Counted from the first letter of the stretch, positions 30,764-40,217 are shown. The stretch is 45,088 bases of DNA from Ilumatobacteraceae bacterium (GCA_023262255.1 JALRBT010000005.1:1-45088), one strand, 5' to 3'. Notes: generated from the letters alone by a model not told the origin. Numbers and translations are program-made.

Positions 30764-32725
30764 TCAGGAGGTCCTGTTCATGCGGCGGATGTTGATGTAC
30801 ATGATGGGCAACACCGACACGAAGATGAGCACTGCAAGCGCGGCACCGAGACCGATGTTGAGGTTGTAGAAGGCCTCTCGGTACATGTTGTTGGAGAGCA
30901 CCTCGGTGCCGAAGTTGCCGTTGGTCATCACCTTTACGATGTCGAACACCTTCATCACCAGCACCATGATGGTGGTGGCAACCACGCCGATGGTGGGTCC
31001 GATCTGGGGCATGGTGACGCGCCAGAAGGTCTGTTGAGTGTCGGCACCGTCGATTGCGGCAGCCTCGGTAAGTTCGCGGGGTACCGCACGAATGGCGGCA
31101 GAAAAAATGACCATGGCAAAACCCGTTTGAATCCAAACGAGCACGAGCATCAGCCAGAAGTTGTTGAACGGCGGCTCCTGCAGGAAGTTGATGGGATCGG
31201 CGATGATCTCACCGGATTTTCCGACTCGTTGACCACCAAGACCGGTGCCCACCAGTTGCCAGTAGCGAAGCGAGAACCAGATCCCGCCACCGGCAACCGC
31301 TGCCGGGAGTGCGATCTTCGTCCACTGCCGACGAACGAGTGATCGCGTTGCCGCGAGTAGTGCTAATGCAGTCGGCACGAGCACCACCACGCCAACGAGC
31401 AATCTGACGAGACCTTCTCCGGTGCTGAGCTTGCCAAGGCCGACCCACAGCGCATTGAGCGTGCCGGACTGTGGTTTGGATGCGTCGCGTGAGATGTAGA
31501 CGAGGCGGAAGATGACCGAGGCGCCGACCATCGACACGGCGAGCGGCATGAAGATGATGGCCTTAGCGGTGCGTTCGAACCGGACACCGTCGGCCAGCAC
31601 CGCGATGAGCAGTCCGAGTCCGGTCGAGAGTGCGGTAACCACGAACACCCACCAGAGGTTGTTGACGAGAGTCCCACGCAAGGTGGAGAACACGGCGAAC
31701 CCCGCGAACATCACGGCAAGAACGAGCGGCGGTGTACTTGCACTGCCGAACTCGACGAAGTGCCCCGAGCGCCGACGACTACGAACGGCCAGCAGCACGA
31801 ACACCAGGAAGCACACGCCGGCTGCAATGGTGAGACGACTGGTCCAGAGCGATCCGAATCGCGACATGTCCCAGGCCTTGGGGTCACGGAAGATCGAGAG
31901 GTAGTTGTCCAGGCCGATGAACGTGGATCCCTTGCGGTCGAGTAGGGACAGGTAGATGGTGCGTAGGGACGGGATCACCAATGCGATCGCGATGAATCCA
32001 AGTGCAGGCGCCAGAAACACCGCGGCGCGAGCGCGACGTTCGGTTGCCACACGACGTTCACCGCTCACTGCCGGGACGAGGGCCCAGCGCGCACCGACAA
32101 GACCGCCGATGATCGCACCCAGCACGATTCCAGTAACGGTCGATGATGCCCCGAGTTCGCCGACGCCCCAAGCTCCGAGCACCAGACCCACAACGGCTCC
32201 AAGGAGCACCATGCGCAGCACCGCGAGGGTGCGAACACTACGATGCACGATCGCTCCCATCGCACCGAAGAACAGGACGGAGAGCACGGCAACCAGTGCC
32301 ACTTCACCAGGGACGAGGTTGGGTCGAGCCGCGTCGACGAGGAGTGCGCCGAGAACGCCTCCAACGGTGCCGATGAGTAGAACGTCGAGGATGATCCGAC
32401 GATCACGTCGCACCTGGCGTTCGGCGACGAAGGTTGCGGAACCGACGCCAACCGCAATGGCGATCGGTAGCCATATCCATTGGACGAAGGATTGCACGAA
32501 CGATGCACCGGGTGCCGCGGTGGAGTACTGCGTGAGACGGTTGCCACTGAGAACGCCGGCCACGACGAAACCCGTCAGTGCGCGGGAAAGATAGGTCGCG
32601 CGAACAGAAGTATCGCGCATTCGATTGACCAACAGGTTGGCCAGCACCCAGAGAGCACCGCTCACGCCCACGGCGATGGTCACGGTGAGGAGGGTGGAGA
32701 GAATTTGTCCGATGAATTCTCTCAT
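30764..32725 (-). CDS. Carbohydrate ABC transporter permease (MalF-like) with long membrane N-terminal extension
   Basis: A 653-residue membrane protein, about twice the usual length of MalF-type permeases. The conventional permease starts near residue 230 (AAVFLAPALGFIAIALVIPSLRTIYLSLL) and contains the EAA loop RELTEAAAIDGADTQQTFWRVTMPQIGP near residue 570. Before it lie about 230 residues with five or six extra hydrophobic segments rich in Gly, Val and Ala. Further spacer helices interrupt the permease domain around residues 300-350 and 450-500. It follows the sugar-binding protein gene after a 123-bp gap with two stem-loops. The role of the extension is unknown. Confidence 0.88.
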   Translation of the reverse strand: MREFIGQILSTLLTVTIAVGVSGALWVLANLLVNRMRDTSVRATYLSRALTGFVVAGVLSGNRLTQYSTAAPGASFVQSFVQWIWLPIAIAVGVGSATFVAERQVRRDRRIILDVLLIGTVGGVLGALLVDAARPNLVPGEVALVAVLSVLFFGAMGAIVHRSVRTLAVLRMVLLGAVVGLVLGAWGVGELGASSTVTGIVLGAIIGGLVGARWALVPAVSGERRVATERRARAAVFLAPALGFIAIALVIPSLRTIYLSLLDRKGSTFIGLDNYLSIFRDPKAWDMSRFGSLWTSRLTIAAGVCFLVFVLLAVRSRRRSGHFVEFGSASTPPLVLAVMFAGFAVFSTLRGTLVNNLWWVFVVTALSTGLGLLIAVLADGVRFERTAKAIIFMPLAVSMVGASVIFRLVYISRDASKPQSGTLNALWVGLGKLSTGEGLVRLLVGVVVLVPTALALLAATRSLVRRQWTKIALPAAVAGGGIWFSLRYWQLVGTGLGGQRVGKSGEIIADPINFLQEPPFNNFWLMLVLVWIQTGFAMVIFSAAIRAVPRELTEAAAIDGADTQQTFWRVTMPQIGPTIGVVATTIMVLVMKVFDIVKVMTNGNFGTEVLSNNMYREAFYNLNIGLGAALAVLIFVSVLPIMYINIRRMNRTS

Positions 32726-32765
32726 GTCAACTCTTCATCACGTGGGTGAAGCCCTCCATTGTGGT

Positions 32766-32836
32766 TCGGGGCACCGACACTTTCGTGCCAGTGCCCCGAT
32801 ACCTATTGCAAATTCTTTCGTAGTCCGCAGACTACG
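32766..32836 (-). promoter_or_regulatory. Intercistronic stem-loops between binding protein and permease genes
   Basis: Two perfect inverted repeats lie in the 123-bp gap: CGTAGTC/GACTACG around 4 nt (32819-32836) and TCGGGGCAC/GTGCCCCGA around 16 nt (32766-32799). On the minus-strand transcript both come after the binding-protein stop. In malE-malF-type operons such hairpins keep the binding protein mRNA more abundant than the permease mRNA, by stabilising 3' ends or partial termination. The same role is likely here. The remaining sequence of the gap shows no gene. Confidence 0.55.
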
Positions 32837-32848
32837 TCGTTACGTACC

Positions 32849-34192
32849 TCAGCCAGGCCAGGACGCTTCGATTGCGTCCGCAGCCTCTTGCGCGGTGAGA
32901 TCACCGTTCACTGCTGAAGTTCCATCCGTCCAGAACGTTCCCGCACCGACATCGGCCGGCATGAGGTCTGACGCGTCGAATCGCACGATCGCGGCAGTCT
33001 CAAGAATCTTGAGGAACGACTGCTCGAGTGGGGTGTATACCGACGGGTCCTGACCGATTGCTGCCGAGAGGAATCCCGACAACGCACCGTTGCCGCCCTT
33101 GCGGGTGGCTTGGGCCTGCTGACGCTCCATCGCGTACTGGGCCGAACCCAGGTACGACATGAGCTTCATCACGTTGGCGTCGTCGTTGAATGCAGCGGCC
33201 AACACACCGGCACCAAGCACGGGCTTGTCACCGTTGATGTCGGGGAAGTAGAACACGTTCACTTCGCCTGGGCCGTCACCGAACACGGTGCCGGCAGGAA
33301 TGAAGGCGGAGTAGAACGAGGCCTGGCGGTGCATGTAGCAGTCGCCGTCCACGAGCGGTTGTCCGTTGTCCTGGAATGCGGTGGCCGCGATGGTGCCGCC
33401 CGAGGCGTACACATTGTCTTCGGTCCACAGGTCAAGCACTGCCTGCATCGACTCCACGATTCGTGGATCGTTGAATGGGATGTCGTGTGCGACCCACTCG
33501 TCGTACACATCGGCGCCGTGTTGGCGCAACACCATTTCTTCCACCCAGTCGGTGTAGGTCCAGCCAGTGGCGGTACCGGACTCGATACCGACGCACAGCG
33601 GCTTGGGTCCGCCGTCGGCGGCCATCTTTTCGACCAACGCGGTGAATTCACCGAAGGTGGTCGGCACTTCGTAGCCGGCCTCGGCGAATCGCGACGGCTG
33701 GTACCAGACGAGCGACTTCAGGTCGCTCTTCATTGGTACACCGTATTGCTGACCGTCGACCAGACCGAACTGCTTCCATGCGTCCGACCACTCGATCGAA
33801 GCGTTCACTTCGTCGGTGAGCGGAACGATGTAGCCGGCGCGGGCGAAGTCGGCCAGCTTGCCTGGCTGCGGGAAGATGGAGATGTCGGGCGCGTTACCGG
33901 CCTGCACCTGGGTGTTGATGTTGGACTCCCAGTCGGCATCACCCAGGTAGGTGACGGTCACGCCGTTGGCGTCGCCCCATACGTTGAGTGCGTCCTGAAG
34001 GGCGCCAGCCTCTTCATCGGAACGCTCTGGACCGGTGACGGTGATCTCCGTCTTGCCGGCAGGAGCCGCTTCCTCTTCTACTGCTTCTTCGGCGGCGTCG
34101 GTGTCCGATGCCTCGTCGCTACTTCCACCGCAAGCGGTGGCAACCAGCGCGAGGGCAAACAGAGCACCAAATGCCCTACGTGAACGTTTCAT
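32849..34192 (-). CDS. Sugar ABC transporter substrate-binding lipoprotein
   Basis: A 447-residue extracellular solute-binding protein of the CUT1 type. The signal peptide (MKRSRRAFGALFALALVATACG) ends in a lipobox, followed by an acidic Asp/Glu/Ala-rich linker. The two-lobed binding fold shows TEITVTGPERSDEEAGALQDALN near residue 55, DISIFPQPGKLADFARAGYIVPL and QYGVPMKSDLKSLVWYQPSRFAEAGYEVPTTFGEF, typical of sugar-binding proteins. ATG 34192 follows GGGGAGAAC, a good ribosome site; the frame extends 17 codons upstream. Stem-loops after its stop suggest it is made in excess over the permeases. Confidence 0.93.
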   Translation of the reverse strand: MKRSRRAFGALFALALVATACGGSSDEASDTDAAEEAVEEEAAPAGKTEITVTGPERSDEEAGALQDALNVWGDANGVTVTYLGDADWESNINTQVQAGNAPDISIFPQPGKLADFARAGYIVPLTDEVNASIEWSDAWKQFGLVDGQQYGVPMKSDLKSLVWYQPSRFAEAGYEVPTTFGEFTALVEKMAADGGPKPLCVGIESGTATGWTYTDWVEEMVLRQHGADVYDEWVAHDIPFNDPRIVESMQAVLDLWTEDNVYASGGTIAATAFQDNGQPLVDGDCYMHRQASFYSAFIPAGTVFGDGPGEVNVFYFPDINGDKPVLGAGVLAAAFNDDANVMKLMSYLGSAQYAMERQQAQATRKGGNGALSGFLSAAIGQDPSVYTPLEQSFLKILETAAIVRFDASDLMPADVGAGTFWTDGTSAVNGDLTAQEAADAIEASWPG

Positions 34193-34220
34193 GTTCTCCC
34201 CTTTAGTTGTTGATAGGTGC

Positions 34221-34236
34221 ACCCACCTTGGTGGGT
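34221..34236. promoter_or_regulatory. Palindrome upstream of the binding-protein gene
   Basis: ACCCACC and GGTGGGT are exact complements separated by TT, forming a 16-bp near-palindrome 29 bp before ATG 34192, in the 85-bp gap after the GH13 gene. It could be an operator for a sugar-responsive repressor or a small RNA hairpin on the minus-strand transcript. No regulator gene is adjacent. Confidence 0.4.
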
Positions 34237-34277
34237 ACGTCACGACCAGATGGCGGGTTCGGTGGCTGACGTCCTGT

Positions 34278-36116
34278 TTAGGTTAGGGGTTGGTCAACGG
34301 CACGAACGAGCCAAACGGCGGAGTTTTCCGCCAGTCGCCACGGGCCTTGTGGTGCAGCGGTTGGTGCGGAACCGGGGGTCGGCACCCCGGATACATTGGC
34401 CGACGCCCCCGTCTGGGGGGGAATTCCAGCCCCACCCGCAGCAGACAAAGCGCCCGGTCGGGAGCTGAGCACGGGAGTGAGCGCCCGCAGCGGGGTGTGG
34501 TTGGGTCCGAACGAGTCGGGTAGAGCCGTGGTCTGCCATCCAAAGTTCACTACCGCGACCGAATTGCCTCGATGGATGAACAAGAGGTCGTTTTCACGTG
34601 AGATCTCCATGTGATCCCCGGCTGCCACGAAGAGCGAGCGAAGTCGAAGCGCTGCACGATACAACTGCAGTGTCGATTCGGGATCATGATCCTGTCGATC
34701 GACGGCATACGTGCCCCACGTTGCTGGCTGCGGCAACCATGAGGGTGTGTCGTTGCCACTGAATCCGAATGAATTGGCGGATGCTTGGGTCCACGGAATG
34801 GGTACTCGGCAACCATCCCGACCGGGCTGTTGTCCGCCCGAACGCAGGAATAACGGGTCCTCCCGCCGATCGTTCGGAAGATCCAGCACCTCGGGAAGAC
34901 CGAGTTCTTCTCCCATGTAGAGGTATGCACAGCCGGGGAGGGCCAGCATCATCATGAGAGCGGCCCGTGCGCGTTCGTCGCCGAGCCGGAGGTCGACGGG
35001 GGCGGATGAATTGAGGAGGTTGTTGCCGCTGTAGAACTCGTGCGCATCGAGACGGCCGTAACGCGTCACCATGCGATGCGCATCGTGGTTGTTGAGTGTC
35101 CACGTGTACGACCGACCTGCGCGTCGCAACGTGTCGTAGTTGGATCGAATCGCCTGCTCCATCGCTGAAGCATTCCATGGCTCAAGCAGTAGGTCGAACG
35201 TGAACGATTGGTGGAAGGAGTCACGACCGACGTACCGCAGCAGGTTCTCCGGTGCGCGCGGGGTGTATGCCTCGGAAACCGACACCAGCACTCGTGAGTG
35301 TTCGCGTTGGTAGTCGTCAAATACCTTCCGCCACTCGGTGACGATGGGAAACAGCGACGGATGATTGATCGTGTGGGCATTGAAGCGCCACGTGTCATCC
35401 GGCGGGGTTCCCTCCGGCGCGGAAGTCGCATCGGGAAGTCCGGGCTCCTTGCCCATGACGATGATTGCATCCACCCGGAAACCATCGACACCGCGGTCGA
35501 ACCAGAATCGAAACATGTTCCGAAAGTGGGCAACGACATCGGGGTGATCGGCACGGAGATCGGGTTGGTGCGAGTCGAACGTGTGGAGATACCACTGTCC
35601 GAGCGATCCGTCCGATTCCGTGACCCGCGTCCACGCGCTGCCGCAAAAGACGGAGTTCCAGTCGTTGGGTGGTTCGCTGCCACCGTCGCCCCTGCCGTCG
35701 GCGAAGTAGAAGCGTTCACGTGCGGCACTTCCCGGCCCCGCAACCAGGGCCTCCTTGAACCAGGTGTGGTCGCTACTGCAGTGGTTTGGAACCACGTCCA
35801 TCAAGACGCGGATTCCTCGCGAGTTGGCCTCCCTGACGAACTCATCGAAGATCTCGAGTGATCCGTAGGCGGGTTCGATGTCGAAGTAGTTCGACACGTC
35901 GTAACCGTGGTCGTGCTGCGGTGATGGATAACACGGGTTCAGCCAGACTCCATCGACACCGAGTTGTTCGAGGTGGTCGAGTCGGTCGATGATTCCCTGC
36001 AGATCCCCGGCTCCATCACCGTTGCCGTCGGAGAACGAACGTACGTACAACTGATAGATGACGGCGTTTCGCCACCACTCGTTGCCTGGTGTGGTGTCGT
36101 CTACAACCCCGCGCAT
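34278..36116 (-). CDS. GH13 alpha-glucosidase/alpha-amylase family enzyme
   Basis: A 612-residue cytoplasmic glycoside hydrolase of the oligo-1,6-glucosidase/alpha-glucosidase part of GH13, cleaving alpha-glucosidic bonds of imported oligosaccharides. Conserved regions are DVVPNHCSSDHTWF (residue 107 on), GFRVDAII with nucleophile D216, the acid/base E282 in SVSEAY and NNHDAHR with D345. There is no signal peptide. The C-terminal domain carries an odd insertion of about 40 residues rich in Gly, Ala, Pro and Ser before the last strand (RLAENSAVWLVRAVD). Its start overlaps the GGT 3' end by 16 bp. It fits an importer for a glucoside, perhaps a sulfated one. Confidence 0.92.
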   Translation of the reverse strand: MRGVVDDTTPGNEWWRNAVIYQLYVRSFSDGNGDGAGDLQGIIDRLDHLEQLGVDGVWLNPCYPSPQHDHGYDVSNYFDIEPAYGSLEIFDEFVREANSRGIRVLMDVVPNHCSSDHTWFKEALVAGPGSAARERFYFADGRGDGGSEPPNDWNSVFCGSAWTRVTESDGSLGQWYLHTFDSHQPDLRADHPDVVAHFRNMFRFWFDRGVDGFRVDAIIVMGKEPGLPDATSAPEGTPPDDTWRFNAHTINHPSLFPIVTEWRKVFDDYQREHSRVLVSVSEAYTPRAPENLLRYVGRDSFHQSFTFDLLLEPWNASAMEQAIRSNYDTLRRAGRSYTWTLNNHDAHRMVTRYGRLDAHEFYSGNNLLNSSAPVDLRLGDERARAALMMMLALPGCAYLYMGEELGLPEVLDLPNDRREDPLFLRSGGQQPGRDGCRVPIPWTQASANSFGFSGNDTPSWLPQPATWGTYAVDRQDHDPESTLQLYRAALRLRSLFVAAGDHMEISRENDLLFIHRGNSVAVVNFGWQTTALPDSFGPNHTPLRALTPVLSSRPGALSAAGGAGIPPQTGASANVSGVPTPGSAPTAAPQGPWRLAENSAVWLVRAVDQPLT

Positions 36117-37669
36117 GACCCGACGATGCTACGACTGTCCGCACCTCCCGCCATGGCGCCGTCGTCTCGAACGACGATGCAGTGGGCGTGACCGAAGCCG
36201 GAATCGAAGCGGCCGCGACGTTCGACGGCGTGACCTCGATCGGCCAGACCAGCGGCCCAGGCATCCGGTGCGTGCCCTTCCACCAACACCGTCGGGGGGC
36301 GACCCGAGGTCCACGAGTCGAACCCGGTGACGGGGCCGCGTAATGCGAATCGGCCTGCATCCACCGTTTGCCGCGGGAACTGCGACTGCTGATGGCGCAA
36401 CAACCGGGTGATCACCTGCAGCATGATCTGTGGTTGAGCATCGCCTCCCATGGTGCCCAGAACGGCGCGCAATGAACCGTCGGATCGCGTGATGAGTGCC
36501 GGGCACAGCGTGTGGGGCGGTTTGCGGCCGGGTGCAACTTCGGCTGGATGGCCCTTCGACAGGTTGAACCCGAGGCCGCGATTGTGGAGGTTAATCCCGG
36601 TGTTCGGCTCCACCAGCAACGACCCGAATCCCGCGGCGTTGGAGTTGATGAGCGACACCCCCATGCCGTCACGGTCGGCAGTGCACAGGTAGGTGGTATC
36701 GCCGTCGTCGCCTGGAGTGGGTCGAACCGATGCCAACGATGGATTCACCAACGACGCCCGATCGATGAGCCCCGGTAGCAAACCCGCAAGATCGGCTCGA
36801 TCGTGCAGCACGTCGGGTCGATCGTGGCTGACGGCCGTCGTCGACTCGATGAGCAGGTGGGCCCACTGCGGATCGTCGGGGTCGTCGGGAAGGTCCAACT
36901 CGGCACTCGCGCCGAGTGCCGCAAGAAAGAGGTATCCCTGGGACGGCGCTGGAATCGACCACACACGAGTGCCGTAGACCGAGAGTGAAAGTGGCGTGAT
37001 CCAGTCGGCAGCCGCCGACTCCATGTCGTGTCGCGAGTAGACGCCGGCCCCCATCGCAATGAGCCCCTCGCCGAACTCGCCCGTATAGAACGACGCCGTG
37101 CCCCCGGTGGCAATCGTACGGAGTGTTCGACCAACGCCGAGACGACGCACGGACGCACCGGCACTCGTCGCCTGATTCTTCAGATCGGCGAAGTTCACGG
37201 CGAAACGTGGTGCGATCGCCGAGAGCGACCCGACCAGCAGTGGCGAGGCGGCAAAGCCCTCCTCGGCGAGGCGGATTGCAGGCGCGAACAGCGTGGAAAG
37301 GGGGAGCGTTCCGAATCGCTCGTGCAGCGCCACCAAACCGGCCACTGCGCCAGGCACCGTGACGGTGCGCACGTCGCCATGAAAGGGCATCTCGCGGTGT
37401 CCGTCGGTTCGAAGTTGCTCGGCGTCGACGCCGGAGGCTGCGCGACCCGCAGCGTCGAGTGCGTGCACCTCGCCGTTCACGTGAACCAGAGCGAAGAGGT
37501 CGCCGCCGAGTCCGCACAGATGCGGCGCAACGACACCCATGGCGGCACACGTGGCGATGGCGGCATCGGCGGCGTTTCCACCGAGTGCGAGCATGTGCGT
37601 GCCCGCTTGGGTTGCAGCACCGTCGGCGCTCGCAACCATGCCGAATCTGGAGTGTGCGCCGGACGTCAT
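36101..37669 (-). CDS. Gamma-glutamyltransferase family protein
   Basis: A 522-residue Ntn-hydrolase of the gamma-glutamyltransferase family. The N-terminal ATQAGTHMLALGGNAADAAIATCAAMGVVAPHLCGLGGDLFALV is diagnostic. The expected autocleavage site falls in DDGDTTYLCTADRDGMGVSLINSNAAGFGS near residue 328, where a Thr of DTTYL would become the new N-terminal nucleophile. No signal peptide is seen, so it belongs to the cytoplasmic YwrD-like branch, whose substrates are often unknown. A GGT in a sugar locus is unusual. Its start overlaps the Gfo/Idh stop as ATGA and its end overlaps the GH13 start by 16 bp, so expression is coupled. Confidence 0.9.
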   Translation of the reverse strand: MTSGAHSRFGMVASADGAATQAGTHMLALGGNAADAAIATCAAMGVVAPHLCGLGGDLFALVHVNGEVHALDAAGRAASGVDAEQLRTDGHREMPFHGDVRTVTVPGAVAGLVALHERFGTLPLSTLFAPAIRLAEEGFAASPLLVGSLSAIAPRFAVNFADLKNQATSAGASVRRLGVGRTLRTIATGGTASFYTGEFGEGLIAMGAGVYSRHDMESAAADWITPLSLSVYGTRVWSIPAPSQGYLFLAALGASAELDLPDDPDDPQWAHLLIESTTAVSHDRPDVLHDRADLAGLLPGLIDRASLVNPSLASVRPTPGDDGDTTYLCTADRDGMGVSLINSNAAGFGSLLVEPNTGINLHNRGLGFNLSKGHPAEVAPGRKPPHTLCPALITRSDGSLRAVLGTMGGDAQPQIMLQVITRLLRHQQSQFPRQTVDAGRFALRGPVTGFDSWTSGRPPTVLVEGHAPDAWAAGLADRGHAVERRGRFDSGFGHAHCIVVRDDGAMAGGADSRSIVGSCAGL

Positions 37670-38655
37670 TGGTGGTGGCCGTCGACGTCGTATCGCACAC
37701 CGAGTTGGCGTCGGATGTCGTCCATGGTTCGAGCGTAGGCAAGCGTTTCGGAATGGGTCAGACGAGGGCTCTCGATGAACGCACTCTCGATGCAGCGGTG
37801 AACCTCGGGAACCTGGTGACGCAACCCTTGACCGGGTTCGTCGTATCGGTGGTAGCGCTCGGCCTCGTCGTGAAGTTGCACGCGAAAGCCGGGTGGGTTG
37901 TGCATGCGCGACTCCAGGCGAATGATGCCGTACTCACCGGTGATAGTGGCGGTGCACGGTGTTGCGTGTCGGGTGGTGCTGCGAAGCGTTGCAGTTGCAC
38001 CCGATGAATAGGTGAGCGTGTAGGTGGCGTCAACATCGACTCCCTGGTCGTTCACATCGCCGTGCGCGACGACGGAGTCGTGACCACCGAGGACGAATCG
38101 CGCAATATGCAGACAATAGATTCCGAGGTCCAACAATGCGCCCCCGCCGAGGGAGGGATCGTTCAGTCGATGCGTCGGCTGACTCGGTGCCACGAAGCCG
38201 AAATCGGCGGCGACATGGTGGATACGGCCCAGGCGTTGCGACGCGAGCACTTCTCCAAGCGACACGTACACCGGCAAGAAACGACTCCAAATCGCCTCCA
38301 TGATGAATCGCCGCTCGTTCCGAGCCGTGGCGATCATCGACTCCGCTTGCTTCGCGTTGAGGGCGAACGGCTTCTCGCACAGAACGTGCTTGCCTGCACG
38401 CATGAACATCTCCGAGTCGTCTCGGTGACGCGAGTTGGGCGTGGCCACGTACACAATGTCGACGTTCGGGTCCTCTGCAAGAGCCTCGTAACTCGAATGC
38501 GCGCGGGGAATGTTTCGTCGTGCGGCAAAATCCCGGGCGGTGTCGGCGCGTCGCGAACAGACCGCCGCGACGTTGGCTTCGGGTACTTGTCGCAGTCCAT
38601 CGACGAAGTCGCTCGCGATCCGACCGGTTCCGGCGATACCCCAGCGAAACGCCAT
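37666..38655 (-). CDS. Gfo/Idh/MocA family oxidoreductase
   Basis: A 329-residue NAD(P)-dependent sugar or cyclitol dehydrogenase. The Rossmann motif is WGIAGTGRIASDF near residue 4, and the diagnostic EKP motif occurs in VLCEKPFALN near residue 94; the second domain has LGGGALLDLGIYCLHIARFVLGG. These enzymes oxidise or reduce sugars, inositols and their derivatives, often by transient 3-keto forms. The frame opens at 38676, but ATG 38655 gives the family N-terminus. It ends in an ATGA overlap with the GGT gene and follows a sulfatase by 45 bp, so it probably processes a sugar released by that enzyme. Confidence 0.92.
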   Translation of the reverse strand: MAFRWGIAGTGRIASDFVDGLRQVPEANVAAVCSRRADTARDFAARRNIPRAHSSYEALAEDPNVDIVYVATPNSRHRDDSEMFMRAGKHVLCEKPFALNAKQAESMIATARNERRFIMEAIWSRFLPVYVSLGEVLASQRLGRIHHVAADFGFVAPSQPTHRLNDPSLGGGALLDLGIYCLHIARFVLGGHDSVVAHGDVNDQGVDVDATYTLTYSSGATATLRSTTRHATPCTATITGEYGIIRLESRMHNPPGFRVQLHDEAERYHRYDEPGQGLRHQVPEVHRCIESAFIESPRLTHSETLAYARTMDDIRRQLGVRYDVDGHHQ

Positions 38656-38700
38656 CGCCCTAGCCTTGCCGAACATGCGACCCGGAAGTGCTCTGGCGCA

Positions 38701-40197
38701 CTACCGTGCTGTTCGCCAGGTCACGCCATCGGGCCATCGCCCGATGCCGCCGTGCTCCAACTTCAGGCCGCTGAGAACGCGATTGGCGTGTTGTGATCGC
38801 CAGGTGAGCATGCGTTGGGTGAGTGGCAACACGCGGTCGGGCGAGCGAAGCGGAGTTCGCCACGAGGCGTCGGCTTGCAGGTCGAACGCCAACCAGTCAC
38901 CGTTGCCGAACTGAACGTAGGCGTTGTCGGCATCTCGCTGCACGCACAGGTGTTGGCGTTCCAGGCGTCGGTCGTGGGGCCAATTGAGTGCCGAGCCGGA
39001 GGTTTCGTCGGTGATGTACAACTGGCGCCAGTCGTACTCCCAGGTAGCCATCTCGCGCCACTCTTCGGGCGTTTCGCCCGAGAGCCAGGGCAGGAGCGAG
39101 CGGCCATCACATTGGGAGGGAATCGGCGCACCGATCACCTCGCACAAGGTGGGGAGGATGTCGATGTTCTCGGTGAAGGCGTCGACGACCCGGCCGTAGC
39201 CGGCATCGAGTCGTGGCGCGCGTACCATGCCGACGATGTGGTAACTCTGCTCGAAGAACCCCACCTTTTCGCGCAGTCCATGGTCGCCGAGTTGCTCGCC
39301 GTGATCGGCCGTAATCACGATGATGGTGTCCTCCCAGTCGCCCCGCTCCCGCAGCGCAGCAAAGACTCGCCCGAGGTGGTGGTCAACCTCGCCGATCATT
39401 CCGTAATACTGGGCGCGCATTCGACGCATTCCCGACTCGGTTCTCGGCGCCCGCGTATCGGGCAGTTGCATGATCGCGTCGTGAAAGCCGTGGCGATCGT
39501 CGCTCGGCGAGATCGGCAACTCGACGTCGTCAGGGTCGTACGCGGTGCTCCACTTACCTGGAGCCGAGTACGGCGGATGCGGGCGCAGGTACGAAAGGTG
39601 GGCGAACCACGGCGCATCGGCCGGACTCACCTCGCGTGACTCGAGCCAGGTCAGGAAGTTGTCGGTGAGAAATGACGTGATGCTCAGTGATTCGTCACGG
39701 TCGGGTTCGGATGTCAGCGCGGCGACGTGATCGTCAGTCGTGTGACCATGCTCGCGCAGGTGTGTGAGCCACGGTGTGTACGGCTCGCTCAAGTCGAGCA
39801 ACCAATCGAAACCCGGCAGGACTCCCTGGTACGTGGACAACCGGGGATCGGATGCGTCCACGGTCACGCGTGGGTCGATGCCCTGATCGGTGTACCCAAA
39901 CAGTGCCGGTGCATAGCCGTGGCGACGTGCCAGTCGCGCAACGTTGTCGAATGCGTCATCGAGTGGTGAACCGTTGAAACACACTCGATGGTTCATGAGG
40001 TACATGCCGGTGTACAGACTCGCCCGGCCGGGTGAGCATGGTGCCGCCTGGCTGTAATGACGCGCGAAGGTGGTGGCCTCACGCGCGAGCGCGTCGAGGC
40101 TCGGCGTGCGCACGACACGATGCCCGAGCGACGACAAACAATCGCCACGGAACTGATCCAGCGTGATGAACAGGACGTTGGGGCGCACGTCCACCAT
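38701..40197 (-). CDS. Sulfatase family hydrolase
   Basis: A 498-residue type I sulfatase. The N-terminal VRPNVLFITLDQFRGDCL holds the metal-binding aspartate. The catalytic motif CxPxR is CSPGR with C54, to be oxidised to formylglycine by a separate enzyme that is not in the window. TADHGEQLGDHGL near residue 300 supplies further metal ligands and identifies the family. There is no signal peptide, so it acts in the cytoplasm. It may remove sulfate from a sugar ester, though phosphonate or phosphate monoesters cannot be excluded. Its ATG is 20 bp after the stop of the second sulfatase. Confidence 0.92.
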   Translation of the reverse strand: MVDVRPNVLFITLDQFRGDCLSSLGHRVVRTPSLDALAREATTFARHYSQAAPCSPGRASLYTGMYLMNHRVCFNGSPLDDAFDNVARLARRHGYAPALFGYTDQGIDPRVTVDASDPRLSTYQGVLPGFDWLLDLSEPYTPWLTHLREHGHTTDDHVAALTSEPDRDESLSITSFLTDNFLTWLESREVSPADAPWFAHLSYLRPHPPYSAPGKWSTAYDPDDVELPISPSDDRHGFHDAIMQLPDTRAPRTESGMRRMRAQYYGMIGEVDHHLGRVFAALRERGDWEDTIIVITADHGEQLGDHGLREKVGFFEQSYHIVGMVRAPRLDAGYGRVVDAFTENIDILPTLCEVIGAPIPSQCDGRSLLPWLSGETPEEWREMATWEYDWRQLYITDETSGSALNWPHDRRLERQHLCVQRDADNAYVQFGNGDWLAFDLQADASWRTPLRSPDRVLPLTQRMLTWRSQHANRVLSGLKLEHGGIGRWPDGVTWRTAR

Positions 40198-40217
40198 GTT
40201 GTCAGGTAATGCGGCCG

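Noticed and set aside
33110-34183. 357-residue plus-strand frame opposite the sugar-binding protein
   Set aside because: Shadow of a well-supported gene; no start signal and no family resemblance.
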